NCBI RefSeq assembly: GCF_030269925.1
Contig: NC_085116.1
Location: 16,740,001 to 16,804,000, forward strand
Direction: 5' to 3'
Source of the DNA: Bombyx mori
Lineage: Eukaryota; Arthropoda; Insecta; Lepidoptera; Bombycidae
DNA length: 64,000 bases
Made by a program: the position numbers and the translations under genes. Under the pieces are notes generated by a model. That model did no database searches, was not told the origin of the DNA, and saw only the letters and a program-made list of their open reading frames with translations. How positions within the stretch are numbered: the first letter of the stretch is position 1; each line of letters begins with the position of its first letter. Positions 32,061 to 42,924 of the stretch are shown here, piece by piece.

Positions 32061-33257
32061 ACCAAGGCAACCCGATATACCATACAACCTCGACCTAATG
32101 TTTAAGGTGAGCATTATTCATGCCGAAATAGTCAACGTATGAACTAAAATACATTTTCGATGTTATTATGCAAATCTTTACAAATGGCACGAGATCGGAG
32201 ATAAAACAATAACGACGGAACTTCTCGAGGTATCGAAGGGCCCCATCTCTAGCTCGAGTGTAATTGTTCTACGGCCGAGATACCTCTTGGAGGTCGGGCT
32301 GGATTTATTGTGGGCTGGGCGTATACAGCGGCTCGACCCAGTTTAAATATATAATTTACTAGTGAAACCCTTACATGCTCAGTATGGCTAAATGTATGGA
32401 ACACGCGAGATTGTTGACACAAGCACCTGCCAATGGTACAACGATCAACAACAACAACAGCAACAACCGCATCTAATTTCATTAAAATTGAAAGAATAGC
32501 TTAGAAACCCACGGGGGTACAGTCGGGTACACATATAAATTAGGATTCATTTTTATTTATATACATGGATTTTATTCATATATTTATCGAAGCGTCGGGG
32601 TGTTTTTCGCGCTTTGGCATATAATTTTTGGTTGATGAACTCGTCGGCAGAGAAATCCATGATGGACCTTGAATCTTGCTAAACATTAAAATATGCAGAC
32701 TGTAGTACATATTAACTTCTCACTATTGTAATTACACAGACGACTAAATTAATGAATAAAATATTGAAAAAATTACTGTGTTACACGCTCTTAATTAAAA
32801 TTTCCATTTAGAAGAAAACAATTAAATAATAATCAGTCTTTATCAAAATAATCGAATTCGTTTATCAACGATTATAAAAATAGCAGTACCCATATAACTA
32901 GCTCTCAAAAATTAACTAATTTTCATTACATAAAATGTTAAAAGCTATTATATCAAATTTTAATTCCAAATGTTCCTAAATGTTCAATATTTTCCACGAA
33001 CTAGAAGCTACTGCGGTGTTATGGATACCAAAAACATAGACGAAGACATGTATTGATGTCTTTATTTTTACCATTTTTTGAATTTCGACTTCTATGATAT
33101 AATTTTAGAACAAATAAGATCTTATCATGTAACAATCAAATAGATATGAAAACGCATTGCATACAAATCAATTACAATTTGAATTAAGTGTCTAAAAACG
33201 TCTTCAACAATTGAAATATACGTCTTCTAAAGGTCTGTAAATCTTAATTTTAAATCG
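32061..33257. other. AT-rich spacer, nothing recognised
   Basis: 1.2 kb. A CAACAACAACAACAGCAACAA-like tract near 32447 and the GGTATCGAAGGGCCCC patch are the only distinctive parts. Confidence 0.3.
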
Positions 33258-33654
33258 TTTTTTTTTTTTATTGCTTAGATGGGTGGACGAGCTCACAGCC
33301 CACCTGATATTAAGTGGTTACTGGAGCCCACAGACATCTACAGCGTAAATGCGCCACCCACCTTGAGATATAAGTTCTAAAGTCTCAGTATAGTTACAAC
33401 GGCTGCCCCACCCTTCAAACCGAAACGCATTACTGCTTCACGGCAGAAATAGGCGGGGCGGTGGTACCTACCCGTGCGGACTCACAAGAGGTCCTACCAC
33501 CAGTAATTACGCAAATTATAATTTTGCGGGTTTGATTTTTATTACACGATGTTATTCCTTCACCGTGGAAGTCAATCGTGAACAGTTGTTAAGTATGTAT
33601 TTCATTAGATAAATTGGTGAATGCGCCGGACGTCCTTTAGGCTACGACGACTTC
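33258..33654 (-). mobile_element. tRNA-derived SINE lacking its B box
   Basis: Complete tail and body on the minus strand, then AAATTGGTGAATGCGCCGGA and CCTTTAGGCTACGACGACTT. The part of the head with GGGTTCGAACACC (B box) is deleted: AATTGGT joins GAATGCGCCGG directly. The copy cannot have an intact internal polymerase III promoter now. Confidence 0.9.
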
Positions 33655-34270
33655 ATTATTATATTTATTACTCAATTATATTTATTGATTGCGGCAAAAA
33701 TGGGAAATATAGTCGAAATTACTAGTGAGGAGCTAAACATACCACCACCAGCTAATCGGCCGAACAAACAAAAGCCAATATACACAACTACAACTAAAGA
33801 CCAAGATAATTACGAAGAAACTGTTTAAACACGCAATTAGTTACTCTTTTTCTAATTAAAACTTCAGTAAAATGCTTCGAAACTGTCCGGTGTAATAAAG
33901 CCTTTACTTGGCATAGAGTTTGCGTGCTTAAGAAGATCTAGTTAAAGTGGTTGCTGCAATTGCATTAGTATCAAACTTTAGGTAGACTAACAGACGGACG
34001 TAAAGTGCTTTCTGTTGAAAACAAAGTAGATTCAGAATTGGCCTGGATTTTTGATAAATAGGAATGTAAATTTTAAGATGACGGAAATTAGGTAGAATTA
34101 AACAAAAATCCATACTATATTATATAAATACGCAAGTGAGTTTGGTGGTTTGTCATGTTTTCTCGTCTAAGTAATCAACTGATAATACGAAAGTATATAG
34201 GGTACCGCAATTGGGGAGCAGCAATTGACAAATAAGCTAGCTCAGTGACGCTGGCATAGCACTCTAAGGC
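33655..34270. other. spacer, nothing recognised
   Basis: AT-rich; short frames only. Confidence 0.3.
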
Positions 34271-34560
34271 TTTGTTTTTCGTGCCGGGGGGCCGAACCTC
34301 TTACGAGGTCTGTGGGGCTTCCCGATCTGCAGATGTTGGGAGCAGACGGCGGGCCCAAGGAGCCTTAGGGCCCTACCGCACTAAACGACTCCCTGTTATC
34401 TTACACTCGCCGTCCGATCTCCGTCTGGGGTCAGAACCCGGCCAGAGTAGGGGGTTCCCGCGGTCAACGCTCCAACCAGACACGCGGCGCCGCCCTGAGG
34501 ACGCCCGACCGACGGGTCGTCGAGAGGCCTCTAAGGCTACCTAGGCTGAGAGAGCTCTAA
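34271..34560. repeat. GC-rich island, possible LINE 3' untranslated fragment
   Basis: About 290 bp with GGCGGGCCCAAGGAGCC, CCCGGCCAGAGTAGGGGGTT and GCGCCGCCCTGAGGACGCCC in otherwise AT-rich DNA. The words TACCGCACTAAACGACTCCC resemble TCCGCACTAAACGCTTCAC in the nested LINE at 18.44 kb, suggesting a related element. A 90-codon frame over it is compositional. Sharp borders favour an insertion. Confidence 0.4.
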
Positions 34561-34727
34561 AATTTAGTTATTTTTAGCAATAAACGGTCCGAGTTATGGA
34601 GATAATTATGTAAATGCCATTTCTATATTCAAATGTGATGTATAAGTCTAGATTTGAAATACCGGATGTCCTATGATTGGGTTAGAAACTGAAGTAGGTT
34701 AGAAGAAAATTTTGGGTTAAAAAGTTT

Positions 34728-34968
34728 ACTGGTGGTAAGACATCTTGTGAGTCCGCACGGGTAGGTACCACCACCCTGTCTATTTCTACAGTGAAGCAGA
34801 AATGTGTTTCGGTTTGAAAGATTGGGCAGCCATTGTAACTATACTGAGACCTTAGAACTCATGTCTCGAAGTGGGTGGCGGCATTTACGATGTGGATGTG
34901 TATGGGCTCCGGTAATCACTTAACACCAGGTGGGCTGTGATATCGTCCACCAATCTGCATTAAAAAAA
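34728..34968 (+). mobile_element. CTGGTGGTAGG-family retroposon tail
   Basis: Headless copy beginning exactly TTTACTGGTGGTAAGACATC and ending TCTGCATTAAAAAAA, with moderate divergence. Confidence 0.9.
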
Positions 34969-35159
34969 GTAGCTATGGATGTCATATGCTTGGGTCAGGA
35001 ATACGTGACAGAAATGGGTGGAGCCCTGTGCTTTATTGGTTGACAGATTCGTTTATTTTTCATTATTATAAATTATTTTAAAAGGGAGCAGTGACATGCA
35101 CATCTATGGTTTCCCAGTTTATATGGTTGTTGCCCAATTAAATACTTAAGGGACGGAAG

Positions 35160-35425
35160 CGGGACGTGCTCAGTGACGTCACGGGCCAATCAAACAACAA
35201 CTTTTCCGCAGATATCAGGCAAATTAGCTGTCGCAAGAGAACGGCGGAGTCGGCACAAAGGGGCGCATTATTCAGGAGCGCTTCGAGACACAGCTACCAT
35301 TAGTGGATTGAGTGCGGCGCGCACGCTAACTGCCCCGGACCGGATAGAACTGGAATTTTTCAGTTCGATACCAGATATTTTGTTTGAGTTTACGGTTTTT
35401 GCGTCTTTGAGTGTGCCCAGTGGTT
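35160..35425 (+). promoter_or_regulatory. candidate promoter and 5' untranslated exon
   Basis: CpG-rich patch in AT-rich DNA. A TGACGTCA site at about 35174 and a GGCCAATCAAA CCAAT-type site precede GCGGCGCGCACGCTAACTGC. TTTTTCAGTTCGA (A at 35362) fits the arthropod initiator TCAGT. GTTAGT at 35423 could be a donor. The 84-codon frame here has no ATG at its start, so any exon would be non-coding. The strand is inferred from the order of sites. Confidence 0.3.
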
Positions 35426-36245
35426 AGTTCTTTGTGTTGAACTAGGTCAGTCAATTGTCTTCTAACGATCGTAATTTTTATTTTTATGCAATTATAGCAT
35501 TAAGTACCTATACTATTGTGATTAATTCATATTAACGATGGTTCTCTAAATTTAGTGGACTTTATTGATAATGGAATGATGTACAAAATTTCAATGATAT
35601 AATTTCTAATCCTTCTCCCGCCCCCGTATTTCAAAGTGGATGGCAACAATTTGTTAATTTCATAACTATTAAAGTGCAGCTTAGTTTTGTTGGGTCTATT
35701 GTCTAAAGACATCAAATACAAGAAGAGGAAACAACATGAATAGAATCATGTTCTCAAATAAATTGAACACGCTGTTAGAAATCAATCTGTGGGTTTTTGA
35801 GTTTTTACCACGGCAAAACGGGTCGCGGTTTATCGGTGCCTTCGCGACTTGACATCTGTCACTTCTGCTTGCCTCTTGAACGGAACGATACCTACATGTG
35901 TGACGGTTAGCTACGGTTTTTCATTATCACTATATCCTTATCCATCCTCGCCCTAAGGCCTTGGCGTAATTCGACGAGGTCATCGATTCCAGTGAGTGAT
36001 AAACTAATATTTTGTTAAAAAAATACATACGGCGCTGCGGATTGCGGCACGTGTTCGACGGGACCTCGTGCTGGTTTCCGGAGCCCTAGGCTACCACGAG
36101 AGGGCTGGGTTCGGATGGAACACTCGCAATGTAAGACAAATCAAGTGACGCGCGGTATTCGTTGTCACTAAAGATACGGTTATCTCGGCCTTATCATAAA
36201 ATACAGGCTTACTAAAACGGCAGATGCTCGTCGAGTTAAACAATA
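35426..36245. other. spacer with a GC-rich patch
   Basis: Around 36030-36120 there is a GC-rich stretch (GGCACGTGTTCGACGGGACC, TTCCGGAGCCCTAGGCTACC) of unknown nature. Otherwise AT-rich and featureless. Confidence 0.3.
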
Positions 36246-36470
36246 CCGGCTGGCCCGGCAAACGTTGTTTTGCCATATAAATTATTTCTAGGAAAGATAA
36301 ATAACCTAGACACCGACTGCAACGCCATCTGCTTGGCTTAATTGTAAATCTGAACTATTCTCGAATCCACCTGAAGGTACACAGAAAATTTCATTAAAAT
36401 CGGCCCAGCCGTTTAGGAGTTCAGTGACAAACACACGCACAGAAGAAATATATATATAAATATTATAAAA
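36246..36470 (-). mobile_element. decayed Helitron-like element, CTAGCTGACCCGGC type
   Basis: CCGGCTGGCCCGGCAAACGT at the left (3' end on this strand, CTAG lost), then AAATCGGCCCAGCCGTTTAG and GAGTTCAGTGACAAACACAC, and an ATATATATA run at the right. The same layout as 15.1 kb at low identity. Confidence 0.6.
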
Positions 36471-36950
36471 CAGTTTTCGGTCGCCAAGTACGACTTCAAG
36501 TACAGTATTTTTACGTCCTGTATGTGTGACCCATATGTAGTGTCCTATCGCTGGTAATAATACAAAAACCATCTTTAACATGCCAAGAAGAACTACGCAA
36601 CAAACTATATAAATATATCAATTCAATCGAGTAAACAAAAGCATGAAGAGAATACAAAAATAAAGTAACACCCAAAATTGAAATACATAATTTAAATTTA
36701 AGTTCATGTCGTATATTAAATTCGACATAGTCTGAAACATTTCGAGGACTTAATTAATAACTAAAGACGTAAAGTTACACCGTGTACTTTTAACTTTGCG
36801 GGAAACTTGAGTTTTAGCTCGTTGAGAATAACTGAGTAATTACAATGTTCTTGTAGTAATAATATCACAATTATTGAAGGAGATAAGTTACTCCGGGGAA
36901 TTGTTGAAGCTAAATTTTATTTATGCAGAAAGTGTTTGAAGCTTAGAAAG
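36471..36950. other. spacer, nothing recognised
   Basis: AT-rich, no frame and no repeat relation. Confidence 0.3.
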
Positions 36951-37143
36951 TTTTTTTTATTACTATAATGGGTGGACGAACTCACGGCCAACCTGATGTC
37001 AAATGGTCACTGGAGCTCATAGATATTCATCAAGTAAATACCTCTACCCGTACCCTTTAAACCGGAAAGCATTAGTGGTTCATTGCAGAAATAGGCGAAG
37101 CGATAGTACCTACCCGTGCGGGCTCACAAGCCGCCCTACCAGT
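36951..37143 (-). mobile_element. CTGGTGGTAGG-family tail, left arm of a palindrome
   Basis: Old minus-strand copy (TTTTTTTTATTACTATAATG to GCCGCCCTACCAGTAAA) with the middle GATATAAGTTCTAAGGTC segment deleted. It meets the next copy head to head through CTACCAGTAAATTTACTGG. Confidence 0.85.
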
Positions 37144-37148
37144 AAATT

Positions 37149-37393
37149 TACTGGTGGTAAGACGTATTTTGAGTCCGCGCGGGTAGGTACCACCACCCTG
37201 CCTATTTCTGCCATGAAGCAGTAATGCGCTTCGGTTTGAACGGCGGAGCAGCCATTGTGCTATAAAAACTGAGACTTAGAACTCATGTCTCAAGGTAGGT
37301 GGCGGCATTTACGTGGTACATGTCTGTGGGCTCTGGGATCCACTTAATACCAGGTAGGCTGTGAGCTCATCCCCTATCGAAGAACAAAAAAAA
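37149..37393 (+). mobile_element. CTGGTGGTAGG-family tail, right arm of a palindrome
   Basis: Begins at the common boundary TTTACTGGTGGTAAGACG and ends GAAGAACAAAAAAAAA. It differs from the left arm in its substitutions and indels, so the two look like separate insertions rather than one inverted duplication. Confidence 0.9.
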
Positions 37394-38548
37394 ATGTCTA
37401 TTACTTTAGTGAGCAATTATTCATAAGCAAGCTTTAGATTTGATGTTAATTGCATGGACGTGATCGAATTGTAATGGACTTGCACCCATCCTTGAAGGTA
37501 TTCTGAGCCACTCTGACAAAGTTCAGAATATATTTTATTACATTATGAGGAAGTGATCCATCGACGTCGCTAATATTATAGAGTCGAACATGACCGCTGG
37601 TATAGAGACATGATGTCTTGAAAGCTAATATTTTCCAGAATTTTTCAGGGATGATAAAACACGCTGACTTTTTCTGAATACCCTCCTGATCACGATGTAT
37701 CTCTGGTGTTCCGATTCGAAGAACTGTCATTGCACTGCAACGGAGACTCTGGTTCCGTATGATGATGATGATGATGAGGATAATTCCTTACCCAAATACT
37801 AACAAATATACTGCTATTCTTTTTAAATCTACAGTCAAAAAAGTAGCCCCTAGAAGAGTTGAGGCTTCTTCCAGTTGAAAATTCCGAGTCGTGTCTGAAA
37901 ATAGGTATGTGCTACCTTTCTGCAACCTGTCACCAGGTATAACGCGGGCTCTAATACTTCTTTAAGCTTAAAAAAATGATTCCGGTTGAACTTGAATGGG
38001 TTTGCCGTCTCGTTTACATGATTCTTTTTCACAAAATAGAAGAAACTTTCGTAACTTGTTACGGTTTTTGTATATGAGAGGCGTCTGTGTTCTCATAACT
38101 TCGACATTAAATCAGGTGAAATTTCGCTCGAATGATAAACAGGTTTTGAGGAAAATATCACTAGATAAAAGCGAAGTTGCTCTGTGCGTACTATTTAAAG
38201 AGAATTTGAAATAATTTATTTGTAGGAAAAGCTAAGTTTTAAATTAATAATGGTATAATAATACATTCTGGAACTTTCTAGGATCGCAGACATTATTGAA
38301 AACAATTTTACGATTTCAGAAATTTCTATAGCTTTATAGTTTTCGAAGCGTATAGGAACTAGAACAAAATGCGGAATTAGACCTTACGATCTAATCAATT
38401 AGTAGCTAAATACACTACAAACCGCTTGATATAATTCCATCGTCCCTAGCATTCCTAACAACTGCGTTCAATAGAGGATTTTGCCATGGATTATCTTGCT
38501 CTGAGCTCCCCTCCACTACTCCATCCTCAAATGAAATTATAAAATACT
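37394..38548. other. spacer with a GAT microsatellite
   Basis: (GAT)n at about 37760-37776; otherwise unrecognised. The frame at 37446-37730 (-) shows no domain. The GAT tract may be the microsatellite tail of a LINE too decayed to identify. Confidence 0.3.
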
Positions 38549-38763
38549 CGCCGACTCGCCTGCTTCGCTGGGCATTTAAAATTAACATTATTATTTACTG
38601 TCATTATTATTAGAGAGTCCAACACTCATATAAATATTAGCCTATCCATTAAGTACATGTATTTTCTACATGTATACCAAGTTTCAAGTCAATCGGATGC
38701 ATGGTTCAGTAGTCATAACGTAACATCCGTAAAAAACACTGTAGATTTATACATTATTATAGA
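38549..38763 (-). mobile_element. Helitron-like element, GCGAAGCAGGCGGG type, decayed 3' end
   Basis: Reverse complement of the 30.27-kb element (CGCCTGCTTCGCTGGGCATT, GGGAGTCCAACACTC-like, TCAAGTCAATCGGATGCATG). The CTAG end is lost: ACTCGCCGACTCGCCTGC replaces the expected terminus. Confidence 0.75.
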
Positions 38764-39205
38764 TAAGATAGAAGAACAGAATCATTGAATTCGATAAGCA
38801 AAGGTAACTAGTAACTCGAACTTCTGAGATCTAGTGTGAGTTAAACCCCGAACCCCAGAGGTATATTAATTAAAACGCCAGGTGCTTCCTGCACCAACTT
38901 CTGAGTAACGATCTGTATCAATCAGGCGGTCGCTTCCTCGCCGAGTTTCAACTGTTTAAACTAAGGCTGTCATTGTTCGAGACGAGAGTTTAATTTGTTT
39001 TAAACTTCGTGGAACTTCGATTTTTAAAACATTCACCGTTCTGTTTCGGCAGGTGCTTGTCGGTTTGATGGCTCTTTGTTGTCTTGTTTTTCAAAGTTAC
39101 TTTCAAGTTAATAGTGTTTTACAGAAACACATTACCAAACGTAGCATTTATTCAAGTGTGCAATTCAAGGGGTCTTTTTCGCGACATACCGTGTAGCATT
39201 GGAAT
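38764..39205. other. spacer, nothing recognised
   Basis: No frame; CCAGGTGCTTCCTGCACC is a short palindrome of unclear meaning. Confidence 0.3.
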
Positions 39206-39345
39206 GATCTCCTCATAACGGTGTTTCTTGAGAACCTTCTATATACCATTTTCTTTTTAAAACCACGTTTGAGAAGAATCTTCCGCTGTAGAAGGCGACT
39301 TGGCAATGCTCCTGGCTTTATCGTAGTCCATCAGCGACGGTAACG
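39206..39345 (+). mobile_element. decayed Bm1 SINE interrupted by a retroposon
   Basis: AACGGTGTTTCTTGAGAACC, GTAGAAGGCGACTTGGCAAT and GTAGTCCATCAGCGACGGTA follow Bm1 order. The element stops at GGTAACG exactly where the retroposon tail at 39.35 kb begins, so the Bm1 3' end was lost at that junction. Confidence 0.65.
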
Positions 39346-39346
39346 T

Positions 39347-39589
39347 TCTTTTTTTTTATTGCTTAGCTAGGTGGATGAGCTCACGGCCCACCTGATATTA
39401 AGTGGTTACCGGAGTCCATAGACATCTACAACGTAAATGTCGCCACCCACCTTGAGATATGAGTTCTAAGGTCTCAGTATAGTGACAACGGCTGCCCCGC
39501 TCTTCAAACCGAAACGCGTTACTGATTCACGACAGAAATAGGCGGGGTGATGGTACCTACCCGGACTCACAAGAGGTCCTACCACCAGT
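39347..39589 (-). mobile_element. CTGGTGGTAGG-family retroposon tail
   Basis: Headless copy from TTTTTTATTGCTTAGCTAGG to ACCACCAGT, ending at the common boundary. Confidence 0.9.
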
Positions 39590-40116
39590 AAGAAGTTCCA
39601 GTTCTCTATTAACTAGATAAGTAATTTACAATTCAATTCGGGCTTAAAAATCTACGTTGTAAAAAAGTTGCAAGTAAGACGCGTTCTCAATATACGAATG
39701 TGTAGTATTCCCAAACAATATATATCGTAAAATTATACAAGTAGGCATATGAAAACTACCACGAAGCAGAGAAAATATTTTACAAACACAATGTACATAA
39801 TATTACGTGTAACTCCAATTACTTTGATGTTTGAGTAACGATGGTAGCGCAACACGCTGTATCGCATGCTCTAATGAAGCAGCGTGTATTAACCCTCCGC
39901 TCGCCAGGAATTCGCTTCGATTACAATACAGAGTGCGGAATTTGTCTTCGCCTAATGTCACGCGAAATTTACTTACGAATTATTGAGCGAACTCCGAGTA
40001 TTAAGGCGATTGGAGGCGTCTTAATTTAGATTGGGGAATCGTGATCATTGCACAGAATAATAGACGTAACGTACCTACCTAATACTTAATGCTATAAACG
40101 CGAATCTGGTTTTTAA
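39590..40116. other. spacer, nothing recognised
   Basis: A 62-codon plus frame (39841-40029) has no domain signal. Confidence 0.3.
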
Positions 40117-40510
40117 GCTATTGCATAGCTTCTACCGTGGGCCTTGAGCGCGACGACTGAATCAAGAAATTCCGTAACGAAAATAACCTGACACCCACAC
40201 TACGCCTACTATGTAGCTCGCATTCAACACATTCACACGTTGCGCTGGTGTAGTGATTGTGAATTAGCACGCGGCGTGACGTCGCACTGCATGAGCATAA
40301 TGAAAAGTCTGCCCATCTCTCTCTCACGCGGTCTAGCTTATGAGTGTGAAAGGGACAGTTAATGTTTTGCTTTTGTTAATGTTTATAAATATAGCGTCGT
40401 CTTATTTTTATTATTGTTTTAATATTAAATTATTATTGTCTAATTGTAATTGCATAAGTAAAAAATGCTTTGCAATAGCTTTACCGCGGCAGTCCCCAAG
40501 TGTCACACGT
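40117..40510. repeat. unclassified dispersed repeat B, copy 2
   Basis: The longer of the two copies. Near its left edge TTGCATAGCTTCTACCGTGG and near its right edge TTGCAATAGCTTTACCGCGG are related in direct orientation, so the unit may have direct terminal repeats. It contains CGGCGTGACGTCGCAC and TATAAATATAGCG. Confidence 0.65.
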
Positions 40511-40542
40511 CTTTTTTTTTTATATGACACGCTTTTACTACT

Positions 40543-40789
40543 TATAATTTGCGTAATTACTGGTGATAGGACCTCTTGTGAGTCCGCACGGGTAGGTACC
40601 ACCATCCCGCCTATTTCTGTCGTGAAGCAGTAATGCGTTTCGGTTTGAAGGGTCGGGCAGCTGTTGTAATTGTACTTGAGACCTTAGAACTTATATCTCA
40701 AGGTGGGTGGCGCATTTACGTTATAGATATCTATGGGCTCCAGTAACCACTTAACACCAGGTGAGCTGTGAGCTCGTCCACCCAAAAAA
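40543..40789 (+). mobile_element. CTGGTGGTAGG-family SINE, truncated in the body
   Basis: Starts TATAATTTGCGTAATTACTG, retaining the last ~15 bp of the SINE body before the tail, so it derives from a head-bearing SINE. Ends GTCCACCCAAAAAA. Confidence 0.9.
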
Positions 40790-41143
40790 CTTAACTACTT
40801 AAACAATCTTTATGAAATTTTGCAAACACGAAAGGGCATAAGGTACCCACAAAAAAGTACCATTCACGAGAGCGGTTTTTTCTACATGAACGGTAGGGAA
40901 GTCGCGTGTGAAAGATAGTGATGGAAAAAGAAAAGCCTTTATATTCGTTACTACGAAAAATGTTACGTGAAAAATGTCGGACAGTGTAAAATACGTGAGC
41001 AATTTGTTAATTCAATTATTTGTTTCATTTTTCAATATGTAGCTAATATACAGAATCTGAGTTATATCTATATTTTTAACTGGCATACAGTTAAGAGATA
41101 TATTTATGTTTGAGTAGCTGAATCTGTGCGCTATTTGTATACT
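40790..41143. other. spacer, nothing recognised
   Basis: One 67-codon minus frame without domain signal. Confidence 0.3.
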
Positions 41144-41350
41144 TCTATACTAATATTATAAAGATTCGATTTGTTTGTTTGTTTGTTTCGAATAGGCTCC
41201 GAAACTACTGGACCGATTTGAAAAATTCTTTTTCCATTAGAAGCCGACATTGTCCCTGATGAACATAGGCTATGTTTTTAAAAAAAATTTTTTTTTTTTT
41301 TTTCGTGTGTCTTTTAATGTTTCCGAAGCGAAGCTAGGGCGGGTCGCTAG
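41144..41350 (+). mobile_element. Lep1-like non-autonomous Helitron, short form
   Basis: TCTATACTAATATTATAAAG start, a GTTTGTTTGTTT tract, GGCTCCGAAACTACTGGACC and an end CTAGGGCGGGTCGCTAG. At 207 bp it is half the length of the relative at 4.86 kb, with the middle missing. The 5' neighbour is T rather than A. Confidence 0.8.
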
Positions 41351-41424
41351 TTATCCAATAAAAATATACGTTCAAAGAGAATAAGAATGCGAATTTGTAT
41401 TGGCAGGCTAACATCCGCCATTGG

Positions 41425-41617
41425 AATGAGCGGAAACCCTTCACGGTATTTCCCGAGCGCTATGACATGTCCTTCTTCAAACGAGGCTTATGGAGAGTAC
41501 TTAACGGTAGGCAGCGGCTTGGCTCTGCTCTTGGCATTGCTAGCGTCCATGGGTGACAGTAACCGCTCACCATCAGGTGGGCCGTATGCTCGTCTGCCTA
41601 CAAAGGCAACTAAAATA
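41425..41617 (+). mobile_element. Bm1 SINE followed by a shared extra flank
   Basis: Long Bm1 with 5' part (GCGCTATGACATGTCC, AAACGAGGCTTATGGAGAGT) and standard 3' half. Where other copies have an A-tail and unique DNA, this one continues ACTAAAATATAACTTT into an ~85-bp sequence that is also found beyond the Bm1 at 44.43 kb. Confidence 0.9.
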
Positions 41618-41700
41618 TAACTTTAAATCGATTTTAATCCCCTTTTATAGAGTTCATATTCATATTCGAGTGATCTCTCGTATTGGATCTATCCCGATTT
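41611..41700 (+). repeat. Bm1-linked 3' flank, copy 1
   Basis: ACTTTAAATCGATTTTAATC then ATAGAGTTCATATTCATATT and CTCGTATTGGATCTATCC. The reverse complement is present almost base for base at 44352-44430. Confidence 0.85.
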
Positions 41701-42501
41701 TCCTGTACTTATATTACAGTTTGTGAACTAACCATTTTACATGTAAGCTACTAAAAATTTTATTTCATTAAACGCCTACCCTACTTAACCCTCGCATCGG
41801 AAACACAAACAGAGCCCCTGCAAAAATCCAATACGCAATACTTTAACCGCGAATCATCCTTTAGGCTCGTGAATTAAAATTCGTGTTTCGGCAACTGAAA
41901 TATACAGGCGACCGATCACACGCGGGCTGACGCCAAATAGTTGGCCGGATATAAGCCGAGTAATCCGTGGGAATTTAACCCGACCGGGCGATCCGGAGGG
42001 CGGCGTCCGCCTAAAAATATCGTAGCTTTTTGACGGGTTTTATAGACATGTCAACCTCTTATGGTCGGTTTCGAGTTTAATTTAATTACAGGGAATACCT
42101 TCGGGATTTTCAGCCTTGAATTTATAACGGAAATTCGTTGTTTATAAAATTTGTATTTAAGAGAACTAGCAACAGTTAAAAAGCCGACCACGAGTTCATC
42201 TGTCCGTCACATAATTTAACTTTTAATTACCAGACCCGGTGCTAGAAACGGTGCTAAAATTATTTAATTTTGATCGAATTTCTTTGTATGCCAAATAGGG
42301 ACGGTGCTAAATAATAATGTTGATTGGGTTTCTTTGTATGTAGTATAATATGTTGTTCTATTTTTGTAGTTAAATACTACATTGTACTAATACATTTAAC
42401 CTGGAAGTTCGGATATTTGAGGGCGAGTTCCTCAATCAAGCAAGAAAATTTGAACGTTTTTTTTTAAATGAAAATTCGGAAACATATCTCATATTATCTT
42501 A
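41701..42501. other. spacer with a GC-rich patch
   Basis: At 41905-42020 a GC-rich stretch (GCGACCGATCACACGCGGGC, CGACCGGGCGATCCGGAGGG) stands out. No frame, initiator or second copy was found. It could be conserved non-coding DNA. Confidence 0.3.
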
Positions 42502-42924
42502 TCTATATATTAATACGTGAAGCAAAAACTTTGTATCCCTTTTCACGAAAATTGCGCGGACGGAGGAGTTTGAAATTTTCCACACTTATAGAGAATATAG
42601 AGAAGAAGTGCACAATGCTAATATTTTTTTTAAATAATGCATAAAAGATACATTAAATCAATAAAGAAAACGTCACACACATTACATACCATGTATTTGA
42701 CGCACACACACACGCATGCATACTACTTATTGTAAAACTTTTGTTCTTGACGTCTGTTGTCAAATTGAGAATAGATTAAATATTTTTTGTCTTTGTTAAT
42801 ATTTTCTAAAGTGTAATCTTGGCGAAATTTGTGATTTTAGAAGTATAAAATACACTCATAATAGTGTACAAACTTACAATTCCAATTAATTATAGTCGAA
42901 TTTCGACTACTACGGGACCTCTAG
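42502..42924 (+). mobile_element. 0.4-kb non-autonomous Helitron, copy 3 (intact hairpin)
   Basis: Same start and end as the 6.1- and 23.8-kb copies. The 3' palindrome TAGTCGAATTTCGACTA is intact and followed by CTACGGGACCT and CTAG, between A and T. An AC-rich stretch (GACGCACACACACACGCATG) is expanded relative to copy 1. Confidence 0.85.

Noticed and set aside
35173..35427. 84-codon frame as a coding exon
   Set aside because: It begins at GTG, not ATG, and contains no in-frame ATG near its start. The composition is better explained as a promoter or leader.
38880..38900. CCAGGTGCTTCCTGCACC palindrome as an operator
   Set aside because: Short imperfect palindromes of this size are expected by chance in 64 kb, and nothing around it is regulatory.
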